Of a stretch of DNA of 9,021 nucleotides, positions 1 through 5,953 are shown piece after piece; within the stretch, counting starts at the first letter, position 1; each line of letters begins with the position of its first letter. A model generated the notes under the pieces. The model ran no database searches, was not told the origin of the DNA, and worked only from the letters and a program-made list of their open reading frames with translations. Source of the DNA: Clostridia bacterium (GTDB taxonomy: Bacteria; Bacillota_A; Clostridia; Oscillospirales; CAG-272); contig JAGAIH010000497.1 of the NCBI GenBank assembly GCA_017626655.1, positions 1 through 9,021 on the forward strand. The letters run 5' to 3'. A program made the position numbers and the translations under genes.

Positions 1-1
1 G

Positions 2-283
2 GACAAGGTCAAGCACGCCGGCTCCATCTTCATGGGCAAGTACTGCCCCGAGGCCCTGGGCGACTACTTCGCCGGCCCCAACCACACCCTGCCCACCAGC
101 GGCACCGCCCGCTTCTCCTCTCCCCTGTCGGTGGACGACTTCGTCAAGAAGTCCCAGTTCACCTACTACACCCGGGACGCCCTCGCCAAGGTAGCCGACA
201 AGGTGGCCTACTTTGCCGAGAGAGAGGGTCTGTCCGCCCACGCCAGAAGCGCGACGGTGCGCTTCGAGGGGGACAAGGAATGA
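2..283 (+). CDS. hisD: Histidinol dehydrogenase, C-terminal 93 residues (partial, 5' end outside window)
   Basis: HisD oxidises L-histidinol twice, via histidinal, to L-histidine with NAD+ and a zinc ion, the last two reactions of histidine synthesis in the cytoplasm. The reading frame is open from base 2 and carries the family's C-terminal signature [27 protein letters not shown] and SPLSVDDF. By comparison with the E. coli enzyme, the Asp of GDY and the His of LSAH near the end are two of the four zinc ligands, and the His of NHTLPT corresponds to a substrate-binding residue. The other ligands and the catalytic Glu-His pair lie upstream of the window. The stop codon TGA overlaps the hisC start as ATGA (280-283), showing translational coupling in the his operon. 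The gene appears intact apart from being cut by the window edge. Confidence 0.96.
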   Translation, partial: DKVKHAGSIFMGKYCPEALGDYFAGPNHTLPTSGTARFSSPLSVDDFVKKSQFTYYTRDALAKVADKVAYFAEREGLSAHARSATVRFEGDKE

Positions 284-1347
284 GCCGCTTCTTCACCAAA
301 AGGCTTGAAAGGCTGACCCCCTACACCCCCGGCGAGCAGCCGCGGGATATGCAGTACATCAAGCTCAACACCAATGAGTCCCCCTTCCCTCCCTCCCCCG
401 CCGTCGTGGAGGCAGCCAAGGCCGAGGCGGGACGGCTCCAGCTCTACTCCGACCCCACCTGCCGCGAGTTGACCGACAAGCTGGCTTCCCTCTACGGGGT
501 TCCCCCCGAGCAGGTCATCCTCACCAACGGCTCCGACGAGGTGCTGAACTTCGCCTTCATGGCCTTCGCCGACGAGGATCACCCTCTGGTGTTCCCCGCT
601 ATCACCTACGGCTTCTACCCCGTCTTCGCCGAGCTGAACCGCATCCCCTACGAGGAGATCCCCCTGAAGGCCGATTTCTCGGTGGACTACCGCGATTACC
701 TCGATCTGAATGGTAAGACGATCGTCATCGCCAACCCTAACGCCCCTACGGGTCTTTGCCTCACCCTCGACGAGATCGAGGAAATCGTCAAGTCCAACCC
801 CGACGGCGTGGTGGTCATCGACGAGGCCTACGTGGATTTCGGCGCCGAGAGTGCGGTCAAGCTGGTGGACAAGTACGATAACCTCCTGGTCACCCAGACC
901 TTCTCCAAGTCCCGCTCCCTGGCGGGGGCGCGGCTGGGCTTCGGCATCGGCAACAAAGCGCTGATCGCCGATCTCCACACGGTGCGCTACTCCACCAACC
1001 CCTACAACGTCAACCGCATGACCGCCGCCGCGGGCTACGCCGCCCTCTGCGACAACGACTACTACATGGATAACTGCCGCATCATCATGGAGAACCGCGC
1101 CTATACCACCAAGGCTCTCCGCGCCCTGGGCTTTGAGGTGCTTCCCTCCCTCACCAACTTCGTCTTCGCCAAGACCGACAAAATAAGCGGCGAGGCGTTG
1201 TATCTGGAGCTGAAGCGCAGGGGCATCCTGGTGCGCCATTTCGGTAAAGCCAAGATCACCGACTACAACCGCATCACCATCGGCACGAGAGAGCAGATGG
1301 AGGCGTTCATTTCTACCGTTAAAACCATTCTGGAGGAGCTGTCATGA
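280..1347 (+). CDS. hisC: Histidinol-phosphate aminotransferase
   Basis: HisC is a PLP enzyme that moves an amino group from glutamate to imidazole-acetol phosphate, giving L-histidinol phosphate. The 355-residue length is usual for the fold type I family. Visible motifs are LNTNESPF near residue 29 (substrate side), TNGSDE around 82-87 (cofactor phosphate contact), NPNAPTG at 152-158, DEAYVDF at 181-187 with Asp181 facing the PLP ring nitrogen, and [14 protein letters not shown] with Lys210 as the Schiff-base lysine and Arg218 as a phosphate ligand. The ATG at 280 is preceded by GAGGGGG (266-272) at 7 bp spacing and overlaps the hisD stop by 4 bp. The gene ends in another ATGA overlap with hisB. 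A related aromatic aminotransferase is possible by fold alone, but the operon position makes HisC secure. Confidence 0.97.
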   Translation: MSRFFTKRLERLTPYTPGEQPRDMQYIKLNTNESPFPPSPAVVEAAKAEAGRLQLYSDPTCRELTDKLASLYGVPPEQVILTNGSDEVLNFAFMAFADEDHPLVFPAITYGFYPVFAELNRIPYEEIPLKADFSVDYRDYLDLNGKTIVIANPNAPTGLCLTLDEIEEIVKSNPDGVVVIDEAYVDFGAESAVKLVDKYDNLLVTQTFSKSRSLAGARLGFGIGNKALIADLHTVRYSTNPYNVNRMTAAAGYAALCDNDYYMDNCRIIMENRAYTTKALRALGFEVLPSLTNFVFAKTDKISGEALYLELKRRGILVRHFGKAKITDYNRITIGTREQMEAFISTVKTILEELS

Positions 1348-1934
1348 GAACCTCAACCATCAACCGCAAGACCGCCGAAACCGACATCTCCCTGACCCTC
1401 AATCTGGACGGGTCGGGTGTCTCCGCCATTGATTCGGGTTGCGGCTTTCTCGACCATATGCTCACCCTGTTTGCCCGTCACGGCGGGTTCGATCTGACCC
1501 TCACCTGCAAGGGCGATATCTACGTGGACGACCACCACACGGTGGAGGACATCGGTATCTGCCTGGGTAAGGCTCTCACCGAGGCCCTGGGGGACAAGCG
1601 GGGCATCAAGCGCTACGGCGACCGCATCCTTCCCATGGACGAGACCCTCATCCTCTCGGCCGTGGATATCTCGGGGCGGGGCGGGTGCTTCATGGACATG
1701 AGCATCCCCACCGAGAAGGTGGGCACCTTCGACACCCAGCTCTGTGAGGAGTTCTTCATCGCTCTCGCCCAGAACGGCGGGCTGACCCTCCACATCCGCC
1801 AGCTGGCGGGCCGCAACAGCCACCACATCATCGAGGGCACCTTCAAGTCGGTGGCCAGAAGCCTCTCCGAGGCCGTCTCCATCGACGAGAAGAACGCCGA
1901 CAAGATCCCCTCCACGAAAGGACTGCTGGAATGA
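1344..1934 (+). CDS. hisB: Imidazoleglycerol-phosphate dehydratase (monofunctional)
   Basis: HisB removes water from imidazole glycerol phosphate to form imidazole-acetol phosphate, the substrate of HisC, using two manganese ions. The 196 residues hold the duplicated metal-binding motifs: GFLDHM with His38, DDHHTVEDIG with His64, His65 and Glu68, His150, and SHHIIEGTFKS with His160, His161, Glu164 and Lys168. The C-terminal IPSTKGLL is typical. There is no N-terminal HAD phosphatase domain of the enteric HisNB type, so histidinol phosphate must be dephosphorylated by an enzyme encoded elsewhere, for example a PHP-type HisK (inference). GGAGGAG at 1332-1338 lies 5 bp before the start. The gene overlaps both hisC and hisH by 4 bp. 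Confidence 0.97.
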   Translation: MRTSTINRKTAETDISLTLNLDGSGVSAIDSGCGFLDHMLTLFARHGGFDLTLTCKGDIYVDDHHTVEDIGICLGKALTEALGDKRGIKRYGDRILPMDETLILSAVDISGRGGCFMDMSIPTEKVGTFDTQLCEEFFIALAQNGGLTLHIRQLAGRNSHHIIEGTFKSVARSLSEAVSIDEKNADKIPSTKGLLE

Positions 1935-2545
1935 TCGCTATCATTGATTACGGAGTGGGCAATCTCTTCTCCCTTTGCTCCTCCCTGAAAAGCATCGGTG
2001 CCGAGGCGGTGGTAACCCCCGATCCCGCTGTCATCCGCGCCGCCGACCGCATCATTCTCCCCGGCGTGGGTGCCTTTGCCGATGCCGCGGAAAAGCTCCG
2101 CGCCACGGGACTGGATCGCGTCCTTCTGGAGGAGGCCGCCCGCGGCAAGAAGATCATGGGTATCTGCCTCGGTATGCAGATGCTCTTTGAGGAGAGCCAT
2201 GAGTACGGCATCCACAAGGGCCTGGGGCTGATCCCCGGGCGGGTGGTCCCTATGGCTGGGTACATCCCCGAGGGGCTGAAGATCCCCCACATCGGCTGGA
2301 ATCCCCTCATCCTCAAGGGTGAGAGCAAGCACCCTCTGCTCAAATATGTGAACGAGGGCGATTGCGTATACTTCGTCCATTCCTATTTCGCTACCGACTG
2401 CACCGAGTCGGTCATCGCTACCGCCGAGTACGGTAAGGAGCTGACCGCCGCCGTGGCAAAGGGCAACGTCATGGGCTGTCAGTTCCATCCCGAAAAGAGC
2501 GGGGGCGTCGGATTGTCTATTCTGAAAGCGTTTTGCGAGCTGTAA
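1931..2545 (+). CDS. hisH: Imidazole glycerol phosphate synthase, glutamine amidotransferase subunit
   Basis: HisH hydrolyses glutamine and channels ammonia to HisF; together they turn PRFAR into imidazole glycerol phosphate and AICAR. The 204-residue protein is a class I glutamine amidotransferase. It opens with IAIIDYGVGNLFSL, has LPGVGAFADA near residue 43, the nucleophile elbow GICLGMQ with Cys79, and the His-Glu pair of the triad in CQFHPEKSG (His186, Glu188). AAAGGA (1917-1922) stands 8 bp before the ATG, and the start overlaps the hisB stop by 4 bp. Its stop codon (2543-2545) lies inside a motif that recurs at 8697-8717 and marks the edge of a repeat element, so the insertion abuts the gene exactly. 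In many genomes hisH is followed directly by hisA; here about 550 bp intervene. Confidence 0.97.
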   Translation: MIAIIDYGVGNLFSLCSSLKSIGAEAVVTPDPAVIRAADRIILPGVGAFADAAEKLRATGLDRVLLEEAARGKKIMGICLGMQMLFEESHEYGIHKGLGLIPGRVVPMAGYIPEGLKIPHIGWNPLILKGESKHPLLKYVNEGDCVYFVHSYFATDCTESVIATAEYGKELTAAVAKGNVMGCQFHPEKSGGVGLSILKAFCEL

Positions 2546-2596
2546 ATTGCAGTTTATCGGTCAGCTGTCTGACGAAAAAGGCGGTGACACGATCCA

Positions 2597-2652
2597 CCCT
2601 CATCCGCCTCCCGCCGCAGGAGCTGGTCGGCACCTTCCCCCGCGGGGAAGGC
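2597..2652 (-). repeat. Double-hairpin repeat unit A1
   Basis: In minus-strand orientation the unit begins GCCTTCCCC, forms an 8-bp stem CCTTCCCC/GGGGAAGG with a 3-base loop (plus-strand 2633-2651), has a variable middle with a CTCC..GGAG pairing, and ends CGGATGAGGG. It shares both end boxes with the units at 2743-2792, 8727-8770 and 8952-8994. Six T residues follow at 2658-2663, six bases after the stem, so it could weaken transcription leaving hisH, though the gap is too long for a standard intrinsic terminator. Confidence 0.65.
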
Positions 2653-2695
2653 AAGACTTTTTTATGTTTCACGTTATTCAAAAACTTATATATAT

Positions 2696-2735
2696 CAGTA
2701 TGTTTTTAGTTTTGGGAGAACGAGGAACATACCTG
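2696..2735. other. AT-rich internal stem of element A
   Basis: CAGTATGTT (2696-2704) can pair with AACATACCTG (2726-2735), giving nine base pairs with one bulged C and a 21-base loop. It lies in the AT-rich centre between the two repeat units, in sharp contrast with the GC-rich surroundings. It could be a structural part of the element. I see no convincing promoter in this stretch. Confidence 0.4.
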
Positions 2736-2742
2736 ACTACTA

Positions 2743-2792
2743 GCCTACCCCTGGGGGAAGGTGGCACGCCTGAAGGGCGTGACGGATGAGGG
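2743..2792 (+). repeat. Double-hairpin repeat unit A2
   Basis: The unit reads GCCTACCCC..GGGGAAGG (one A-A mismatch in the first stem, 2744-2761), then CACGCCT-GAA-GGGCGTG (2765-2781, a 7-bp stem with one T-G wobble and a GAA loop), then CGGATGAGGG (2783-2792). It is the inverted partner of unit A1: the end boxes match although the middle hairpin differs. The GAA loop also occurs in units B3 and B4. Confidence 0.65.
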
Positions 2793-2864
2793 TCCCCCTT
2801 CCCAATTCTACCCTGTTCCGTCAGACCGCCAAACCCAAATTTGAAGATCCAAGGAGATCCCATC

Positions 2865-3077
2865 ATGAAGCCCATCAAATCCAAGCGTTTCATCTGCACC
2901 GAAATTTCCGGCGGTGGCTTTGACGGCACCCAGAGCCGTGTCCTGGTGGACCGCAAGACCGGTGTCAACTACCTGTGGACCGCAAGCGGCTACGCAGGCG
3001 GTCTGACCGTCCTTGTGGACGCCGAGGGCAAGCCCATCGTCACCCCCGTCCCCGCCGATTACGAGGACGAAGACTGA
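2865..3077 (+). CDS. Small DUF6440-like protein (70 residues), function unknown
   Basis: The 70-residue product has no signal peptide or membrane segment and ends in an acidic tail (DYEDED). Its core, RFICTEI, then VLVDRKTGVNYLW, SGYAGGLTVLVDAEGKP, resembles the short DUF6440 family of Firmicutes (recognised from memory, not searched), whose role is not known to me. The ATG at 2865 is chosen because AAGGAG (2851-2856) precedes it by 8 bp. A TTG at 2841 would add eight residues but has no ribosome binding site ahead and lies in the edge of the repeat element. The gene starts just downstream of repeat element A and hisA begins 18 bp after its stop, so it is probably cotranscribed with hisA-hisF-hisIE. 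Whether it has any link to histidine synthesis cannot be seen. Confidence 0.72.
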   Translation: MKPIKSKRFICTEISGGGFDGTQSRVLVDRKTGVNYLWTASGYAGGLTVLVDAEGKPIVTPVPADYEDED

Positions 3078-3095
3078 ACCAAGAGGTTTTATCCT

Positions 3096-3812
3096 ATGTA
3101 TATTTTTCCCGCCATCGACCTGTACGACGGCAAGGCTGTCCGCCTCTTCAAGGGGGACTACCAACAGATGACCGTCTACAGCGAAAACCCCATTGAGATC
3201 GCCCGTGACTTTGAGACCAAGGGCGCGAAATTCATCCACATGGTGGATCTGGAGGGGGCCCGCGACGGCTCCACCCCCAATCTCTCCATCGTGGCCGACG
3301 TGGCGCAGAATACTTCCCTGTTCGTGGAGATCGGGGGCGGCATCCGCGACATGGAGACGGTCGAGAAGTACCTGTCCGTCGGCGTGTCACGCGTCATTTT
3401 GGGTACCGCCGCCGTCAATAACGAGGATTTTCTCCGCGAGGCCGTGGCCAAGTATGGAGAGAAGCTCGCCGTAGGCGCCGACGTCAAGGACGGCTACATC
3501 GCCATCAAGGGGTGGCTTGAGCAGTCGGCCTATACCCTGGAGTCCTTTATGGAGAAGATGCAGGCCATCGGCGTCAAGACCGTCATCTGCACCGATATCT
3601 CCAAGGACGGCGCCATGAAGGGCACCAATCGTGAGCTGTACCGTGAGCTGTCCGCCAGGTTCCACATGGATATCGTGGCCTCGGGAGGCGTCTCCGACAT
3701 GGAGGACATCCGCGCTCTGACCGCCATGGACCTCTACGGCGCCATCATCGGCAAGGCCTACTACACAGGCGCCATCGATCTGGCCGAGGCCATCAAGGAG
3801 GCAAGCAAATGA
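3096..3812 (+). CDS. hisA: ProFAR isomerase (HisA), (beta-alpha)8 barrel
   Basis: HisA carries out an Amadori rearrangement of ProFAR to PRFAR, the substrate of HisF-HisH. The 238-residue barrel shows the expected catalytic pair: Asp8 in FPAIDLYDGKAVRL and Asp129 in VGADVKDG, followed by IKGW with Trp140. Phosphate-binding segments are EIGGGIRD (79-85), LGTAAVNN (102-109), TDISKDGAMKGTN (166-178) and ASGGVSD (195-201). The half-barrel symmetry with HisF is evident. AAGAGG (3081-3086) lies 9 bp upstream of the ATG. The gene follows the DUF6440-like gene by 18 bp and overlaps hisF by 4 bp. A dual HisA/TrpF (PriA) activity is typical of actinobacteria and is not suggested here. Confidence 0.97.
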   Translation: MYIFPAIDLYDGKAVRLFKGDYQQMTVYSENPIEIARDFETKGAKFIHMVDLEGARDGSTPNLSIVADVAQNTSLFVEIGGGIRDMETVEKYLSVGVSRVILGTAAVNNEDFLREAVAKYGEKLAVGADVKDGYIAIKGWLEQSAYTLESFMEKMQAIGVKTVICTDISKDGAMKGTNRELYRELSARFHMDIVASGGVSDMEDIRALTAMDLYGAIIGKAYYTGAIDLAEAIKEASK

Positions 3813-4570
3813 TCACGAAAAGAATCATCCCCTGTCTGGACGTCCGCAACGGCCGTGTGGTCAAGGGGGTCAACTTTGAGGGAGTCCGGGACGTGTCCTC
3901 CCCCGTGGAGTTAGGCAAGTTCTACTCCGACAGCGGCGCCGACGAGCTGGTGTTCTACGATATCACCGCCTCGGTGGAGGGCCGCGCTCTCTTTACCGAT
4001 ATCCTCCGCGAGGTGGCCTCCACCATTTTCATCCCCCTGACCGTGGGCGGCGGCATCAATACCCTGGAGGACTTTGATCGGGTGCTGAAATGCGGCGCCG
4101 ACAAGGTGTCGGTCAACTCGGGAGCCATCCGCAACCCCAATCTGGTCTACGAGGCCGCCCAGCGCTACGGCGACCAATGTGTGGTCCTCTCCGCCGACAT
4201 CAAGCGGGTGAACGGTGAGTTCCGCGTGTTCGCCAAGGGCGGCCGCGAGGACACGGGCATGGAGGCCATCGAATGGATCAAGCGTTGCGTCGGCAACGGC
4301 GCGGGTGAGGTAGTGGTGAACTCCATCGACACCGACGGCGTCAAGAAGGGCTTTGATATCGAGATGCTCCGCGCGGTCTGCGACGCCGTGAACGTCCCCG
4401 TCATCGCCTCCGGGGGTGCAGGGTGCGTGCAGGACTTCATCGACCTGTTCCACAAGGTCCCCGACATCGACGCGGGTCTGGCCGCCTCGGTGTTCCACTT
4501 CGGTGAGATCGCCATCCCCGACCTCAAACGCACTCTTGCGGGCGAGGGCATCAACATGAGACTGATCTAA
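3809..4570 (+). CDS. hisF: Imidazole glycerol phosphate synthase, cyclase subunit
   Basis: HisF is the synthase barrel that receives ammonia from HisH and closes the imidazole ring, releasing imidazole glycerol phosphate and AICAR, which returns to purine synthesis. The 253 residues are of usual length. Key features are IIPCLDVRNGRVVKGVNF with catalytic Asp11, ELVFYDITAS (46-55), TVGGGIN (78-84), LSADIKRV with catalytic Asp130, NSIDTDGVKKGFD (171-183) and IASGGAG (199-205). AAGGAGG (3795-3801) is 7 bp before the start, which overlaps the hisA stop as ATGA. The next ribosome binding site begins inside the hisF stop codon, so hisIE follows at once. All motifs are intact. Confidence 0.98.
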   Translation: MITKRIIPCLDVRNGRVVKGVNFEGVRDVSSPVELGKFYSDSGADELVFYDITASVEGRALFTDILREVASTIFIPLTVGGGINTLEDFDRVLKCGADKVSVNSGAIRNPNLVYEAAQRYGDQCVVLSADIKRVNGEFRVFAKGGREDTGMEAIEWIKRCVGNGAGEVVVNSIDTDGVKKGFDIEMLRAVCDAVNVPVIASGGAGCVQDFIDLFHKVPDIDAGLAASVFHFGEIAIPDLKRTLAGEGINMRLI

Positions 4571-4582
4571 GGAGCTAAAACT

Positions 4583-5230
4583 ATGCTGAATATTGATGAA
4601 CTGAAATTCGACGAAAAGGGCCTCATCCCCGCCGTGGTGGTGGACTCCATCACCAAGAAGGTGCTGACCGTGGCCTACATGAACCGCGAGAGCCTCGTAA
4701 TCTCCATGGAGAAGGGCAAGACCTGCTTCTGGAGCCGCTCCCGCCAGGAGCTGTGGCTCAAGGGAGAGACCAGCGGCAACTACCAGCACATTGTCTCCAT
4801 TACTGCCGACTGCGATAACGACGCCCTGGTGGTGGTGGTAGAGAAGGACGGCCCCGCCTGCCATCTGGGCACCGATTCCTGCTTTACCAAGCCCGTGTAC
4901 CAGTCCGAGGAGCTGCATGAATTCACCCTCCAAGGCCTGGCCGATCTCCTGCAAGGCCGCATGGAGGAGCGCCCCGAGGGCTCCTACACCACCTACCTCT
5001 TCGACAAGGGTCTGGACAAGATCCTCAAGAAGGTGGGCGAGGAGTGCACCGAGGTCATCATCGGCGCCAAGAACGGCGACAAGAAGGAGACCGTCTACGA
5101 GATCGCGGATCTGGCCTACCATGTCATGGTGCTGATGACCCAGATGGGCATTTCGGTGGAGGACATTCACCGCGAGCTGGCCTCCCGCCACGTCATCGAC
5201 CACAAGGTCAAGCAGGAGAAGATGGTCTAA
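4583..5230 (+). CDS. hisIE: Bifunctional phosphoribosyl-AMP cyclohydrolase / phosphoribosyl-ATP pyrophosphatase
   Basis: This fused enzyme performs steps two and three of histidine synthesis: the C-terminal HisE part cuts pyrophosphate from PR-ATP and the N-terminal HisI part opens the purine ring of PR-AMP to give ProFAR. In 215 residues, HisI spans about 1-107 with YMNRESL (32-38), FWSRSRQELWLKGETSGN (49-66), the metal site DCDND (76-80), and the zinc cysteines Cys77, Cys93 (PACH) and Cys100 (DSCF). HisE spans about 113-205 with an MazG-like helical bundle: SYTTYLF, KVGEECTEVIIGAKN with Glu153, Glu154 and Glu157, and the downstream EIADLAYH. AAGGAG (4569-4574) overlaps the hisF stop and lies 8 bp from the ATG. 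It is the last recognisable his gene in the cluster. Confidence 0.97.
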   Translation: MLNIDELKFDEKGLIPAVVVDSITKKVLTVAYMNRESLVISMEKGKTCFWSRSRQELWLKGETSGNYQHIVSITADCDNDALVVVVEKDGPACHLGTDSCFTKPVYQSEELHEFTLQGLADLLQGRMEERPEGSYTTYLFDKGLDKILKKVGEECTEVIIGAKNGDKKETVYEIADLAYHVMVLMTQMGISVEDIHRELASRHVIDHKVKQEKMV

Positions 5231-5257
5231 TCCGTTCTTCCCCAGAAAGGAGTATCC

Positions 5258-5839
5258 ATGAAGCAATCCGCAAGCTCCCTCCCCTTCGCCGTGGGAGATT
5301 GGGTCACCCAATACAGCGCAGGCTACTGGAAGGTGGTGGCCATCTATGACAAGTACGCCGATGAGGACGATTGGCATACGCCTCCGACCTATCGTAAGGG
5401 GGATCACATCAGCTACTGGGTGGTCCTTAAAAAGGGCTTTACCCCCAAGATGAAGTGGAGCAACGCCTGCGAGTGCGTGGACGGATACTGGTGCGCCCCC
5501 GTCTCCCCCGAGGAAAAGGCCGCCATCGAGCAAGCCTTCGAGTCCGAGCCCACCAAGGCCAAAAAATTCGAGGCCGCCACGAGTGAGCCCCGCCCCGGTA
5601 TCCAGAACTGCTGGATCTCCCTCCCCGAGGAGTGCATTCCCCAACTGAAGGAGGAGCTGGCCACCCTGCCCCCTCGGTTCACGGGGGAACAGCTGCAAGA
5701 GGCCCTTGATAAAGTCCCCGAGCTGGCTGTGGATGTTCTCCCCGCCACGATTCTGTTGAATCTGTTCCTTCATCCCTACGAGCTGGATGAGAGCCTGCAT
5801 TTCATCTACTGCGGGTATGCGCTGGAACCGCTTGATTAA
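5258..5839 (+). CDS. Uncharacterised 193-residue soluble protein at the end of the his operon
   Basis: I do not recognise a named family with confidence. The product has no signal peptide and no transmembrane segment, so it is probably cytoplasmic. The N-terminal half (about 10-80) is rich in aromatic and beta-type residues: FAVGDWVTQYSAGYWKVVAI, then KGDHISYWVVLKKGF and CVDGYWCAPVS. The C-terminal half looks helical, with NCWISLPEEC followed by two charged helices (KEELATLPPRF, EQLQEALDKVPELAVDVLP). AAAGGAG (5246-5252) lies 5 bp before the ATG. The gene starts 27 bp after hisIE and an intrinsic terminator follows 11 bp after its stop, so it is very probably the last gene of the his transcript. 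Composition matches its neighbours. No catalytic motif is evident. Confidence 0.85.
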   Translation: MKQSASSLPFAVGDWVTQYSAGYWKVVAIYDKYADEDDWHTPPTYRKGDHISYWVVLKKGFTPKMKWSNACECVDGYWCAPVSPEEKAAIEQAFESEPTKAKKFEAATSEPRPGIQNCWISLPEECIPQLKEELATLPPRFTGEQLQEALDKVPELAVDVLPATILLNLFLHPYELDESLHFIYCGYALEPLD

Positions 5840-5850
5840 CACACCCCAAT

Positions 5851-5880
5851 GGCATCCCTTGCGGATGCCTTTTTGTATTT
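5851..5880 (+). terminator. Intrinsic terminator closing the his transcription unit
   Basis: GGCATCC (5851-5857) pairs perfectly with GGATGCC (5863-5869) around a 5-base loop CTTGC, and the stem runs straight into TTTTTGTATTTT. This is a classical Rho-independent terminator on the + strand, 11 bp after the stop codon of the 193-residue gene and just before the promoter of the next gene. Confidence 0.93.
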
Positions 5881-5893
5881 TCCACAAATTCCC

Positions 5894-5922
5894 TTGACAA
5901 ATCACCCACGATAAGGTATAAT
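5894..5922 (+). promoter_or_regulatory. Perfect-consensus SigA (sigma-70 type) promoter
   Basis: TTGACA (5894-5899) and TATAAT (5917-5922) match both consensus hexamers exactly and are separated by 17 bp, the optimal spacing. The predicted transcription start is near 5929-5930, leaving an untranslated leader of about 25 bases before the ATG at 5954. No operator-like inverted repeat is visible, so strong and possibly constitutive expression of the downstream surface protein is inferred. Confidence 0.93.
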
Positions 5923-5953
5923 GTAGACAATTCACCCCAGAAAGGAATGTACT

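Larger units (their letters stand above)
2543..2842. repeat. MITE-like/REP-like repeat element A between hisH and the DUF6440-like gene
   Basis: This stretch carries no convincing gene. Its left edge is TGTAAATTG-CA-GTTTATCGGTC (2541-2562) and its right edge is ACCGCCAAACCCAAATTT (2825-2842), which reads on the other strand as a slightly degenerate copy of the same motif. Inside are a short hairpin GTCAG-CTGT-CTGAC (2560-2573), two inverted copies of a double-hairpin unit (2597-2652 and 2743-2792), and an AT-rich centre between them with its own stem (2696-2735). A segment with the same edge motif and the same kind of units lies at 8698-9021. No transposase is present, so if mobile it would be non-autonomous. 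Calling it a MITE is inference; a folded REP-type element is an alternative. Confidence 0.6.

Noticed and set aside
208..1239. A 343-codon minus-strand frame opposite hisC
   Set aside because: It is the codon-aligned complement of hisC with the same low-complexity composition; the sense gene has all catalytic motifs.
2654..2742. An internal promoter for the small gene and hisA in the AT-rich core
   Set aside because: TATATA-like strings are present, but I found no -35 and -10 pair at good spacing, so no promoter is called.
2547..2789. An 80-codon plus-strand frame after hisH
   Set aside because: It is made of the hairpin repeat units and the AT-rich core, lacks a ribosome binding site and gives a Pro/Gly-rich product with no family resemblance.
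2841..2864. TTG at 2841 as the start of the DUF6440-like gene
   Set aside because: The ATG at 2865 has AAGGAG 8 bp upstream; the TTG has no such site and falls in the edge motif of repeat element A.
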